A stretch of DNA of 6,165 nt from Deltaproteobacteria bacterium. GTDB lineage: Bacteria > Desulfobacterota > Desulfobacteria > Desulfobacterales > JAABPS01. The notes under the pieces were generated by a model. The model had not been told where the DNA came from. It made no database searches and was given only the letters and a program-made list of their open reading frames with translations. Of this stretch, positions 6,003 through 6,165 are shown one piece after another (positions within the stretch are counted from its first letter, which is position 1; every line of letters starts with the position of its first letter). The position numbers and the translations under genes were made by a program. The DNA is taken from positions 1-6,165 of the forward strand of contig JAFDFT010000159.1 in NCBI GenBank assembly GCA_019309685.1. Direction: 5' to 3'.

Positions 6003-6100
6003 ACAAGCTGCATCTAAGGGTGAAGCCATAGTTAAACTATTGCGAATTCTTAGTAACGCGGCATATGGGAGTCTCCGGTTCGCCCATCGGGTGAAAAAAA
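6003..6100. repeat. Possible dispersed intergenic repeat
   Basis: This non-coding stretch lies upstream of the thioredoxin-like gene. Read on the plus strand it gives peptide-like bits AASKGEA, LLRI and AAYGSLRFAH, which remind me of short spurious ORFs seen many times between genes in some Desulfobacterota genomes. The core bases GGCATATGGGAGT and CTCCGGTTCGCCCA may be the conserved part. This rests on memory, not on a second copy within the window. Confidence -1.
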
Positions 6101-6123
6101 AAGAGAAAAAAGAGATTAATTTT

Positions 6124-6146
6124 CCTTTTACCATATAGGTAAAAGG
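6124..6146 (-). terminator. Perfect 9-bp inverted repeat, possible terminator for a gene beyond the right edge
   Basis: CCTTTTACC at 6124-6132 is the exact reverse complement of GGTAAAAGG at 6138-6146, with a five-base loop. On the minus strand it is followed, after a gap of about 12 bases, by pyrimidine runs (T6 and T9, 6115-6092). A minus-strand gene ending just past 6165 could stop here. The T-run is too distant for a textbook terminator, so an operator is an alternative. Confidence -1.
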
Positions 6147-6165
6147 CATCAATGTTAAAATGTTA

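Noticed and set aside
6060..6090. GGTTCG stretch resembling a tRNA T-loop
   Set aside because: The flanking bases do not form a T-stem and no acceptor, D or anticodon arm can be drawn around it.
5953..6138. Plus-strand 61-codon frame at the right end
   Set aside because: It starts antisense to the thioredoxin-like gene and ends in poly-Lys from an A-run. More likely spurious translation of a repeat than a gene.

Overview
The window looks like chromosomal DNA from an anaerobic, mesophilic bacterium. The most likely group is Desulfobacterota (sulfate-reducer-like Deltaproteobacteria). This rests on protein style only: a stand-alone GltD/NfnB-type iron-sulfur flavoprotein, a 7TM-PAS-kinase-receiver hybrid kinase, a decayed copy of the GYW...SHGICPxC module common on sensory proteins of that group, and a two-domain thioredoxin-like protein with a CxxC site. 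No rRNA or tRNA gene is present to confirm it.

Layout. Bases 1-1268 (+) hold the 3' part of a GltA/NfnB-type NAD(P)H oxidoreductase; its first residues lie left of the window. A strong intrinsic terminator (1310-1347) follows it. All other genes lie on the minus strand and converge on the first. Read in their own direction, from the right edge, they are: a thioredoxin-like protein (5993-5493), a membrane hybrid histidine kinase (5397-3109), a decayed SHGICP-type C-terminal module without a start codon (3099-2950), a YwbE/DUF2196 protein (2940-2746), a GIY-YIG nuclease-like protein (2613-2344) and a spermidine-synthase-like protein (2221-1460). Bases 6003-6165 are non-coding, with a possible dispersed repeat and an inverted repeat.

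How they work together. The oxidoreductase belongs to central NADPH, ferredoxin or glutamate metabolism. The hybrid kinase probably senses a membrane or respiratory signal and passes phosphate to its own receiver domain, with no output regulator in view. The thioredoxin-like gene lies just upstream of the kinase in the same direction, but a functional link is only a possibility. The ywbE, GIY-YIG and spermidine-synthase-like genes look like unrelated housekeeping or accessory genes. Candidate promoters precede the last two. About 1.45-2.6 kb is clearly richer in G+C than the kinase and thioredoxin-like genes, so the window may be a mosaic.

No convincing new multi-gene system was found. The items most worth checking are the in-frame SHGICP remnant behind the kinase stop, the hairpin-bearing tail of the spermidine-synthase-like gene, the non-canonical character of that enzyme, and the possible dispersed repeat near 6.0-6.1 kb.
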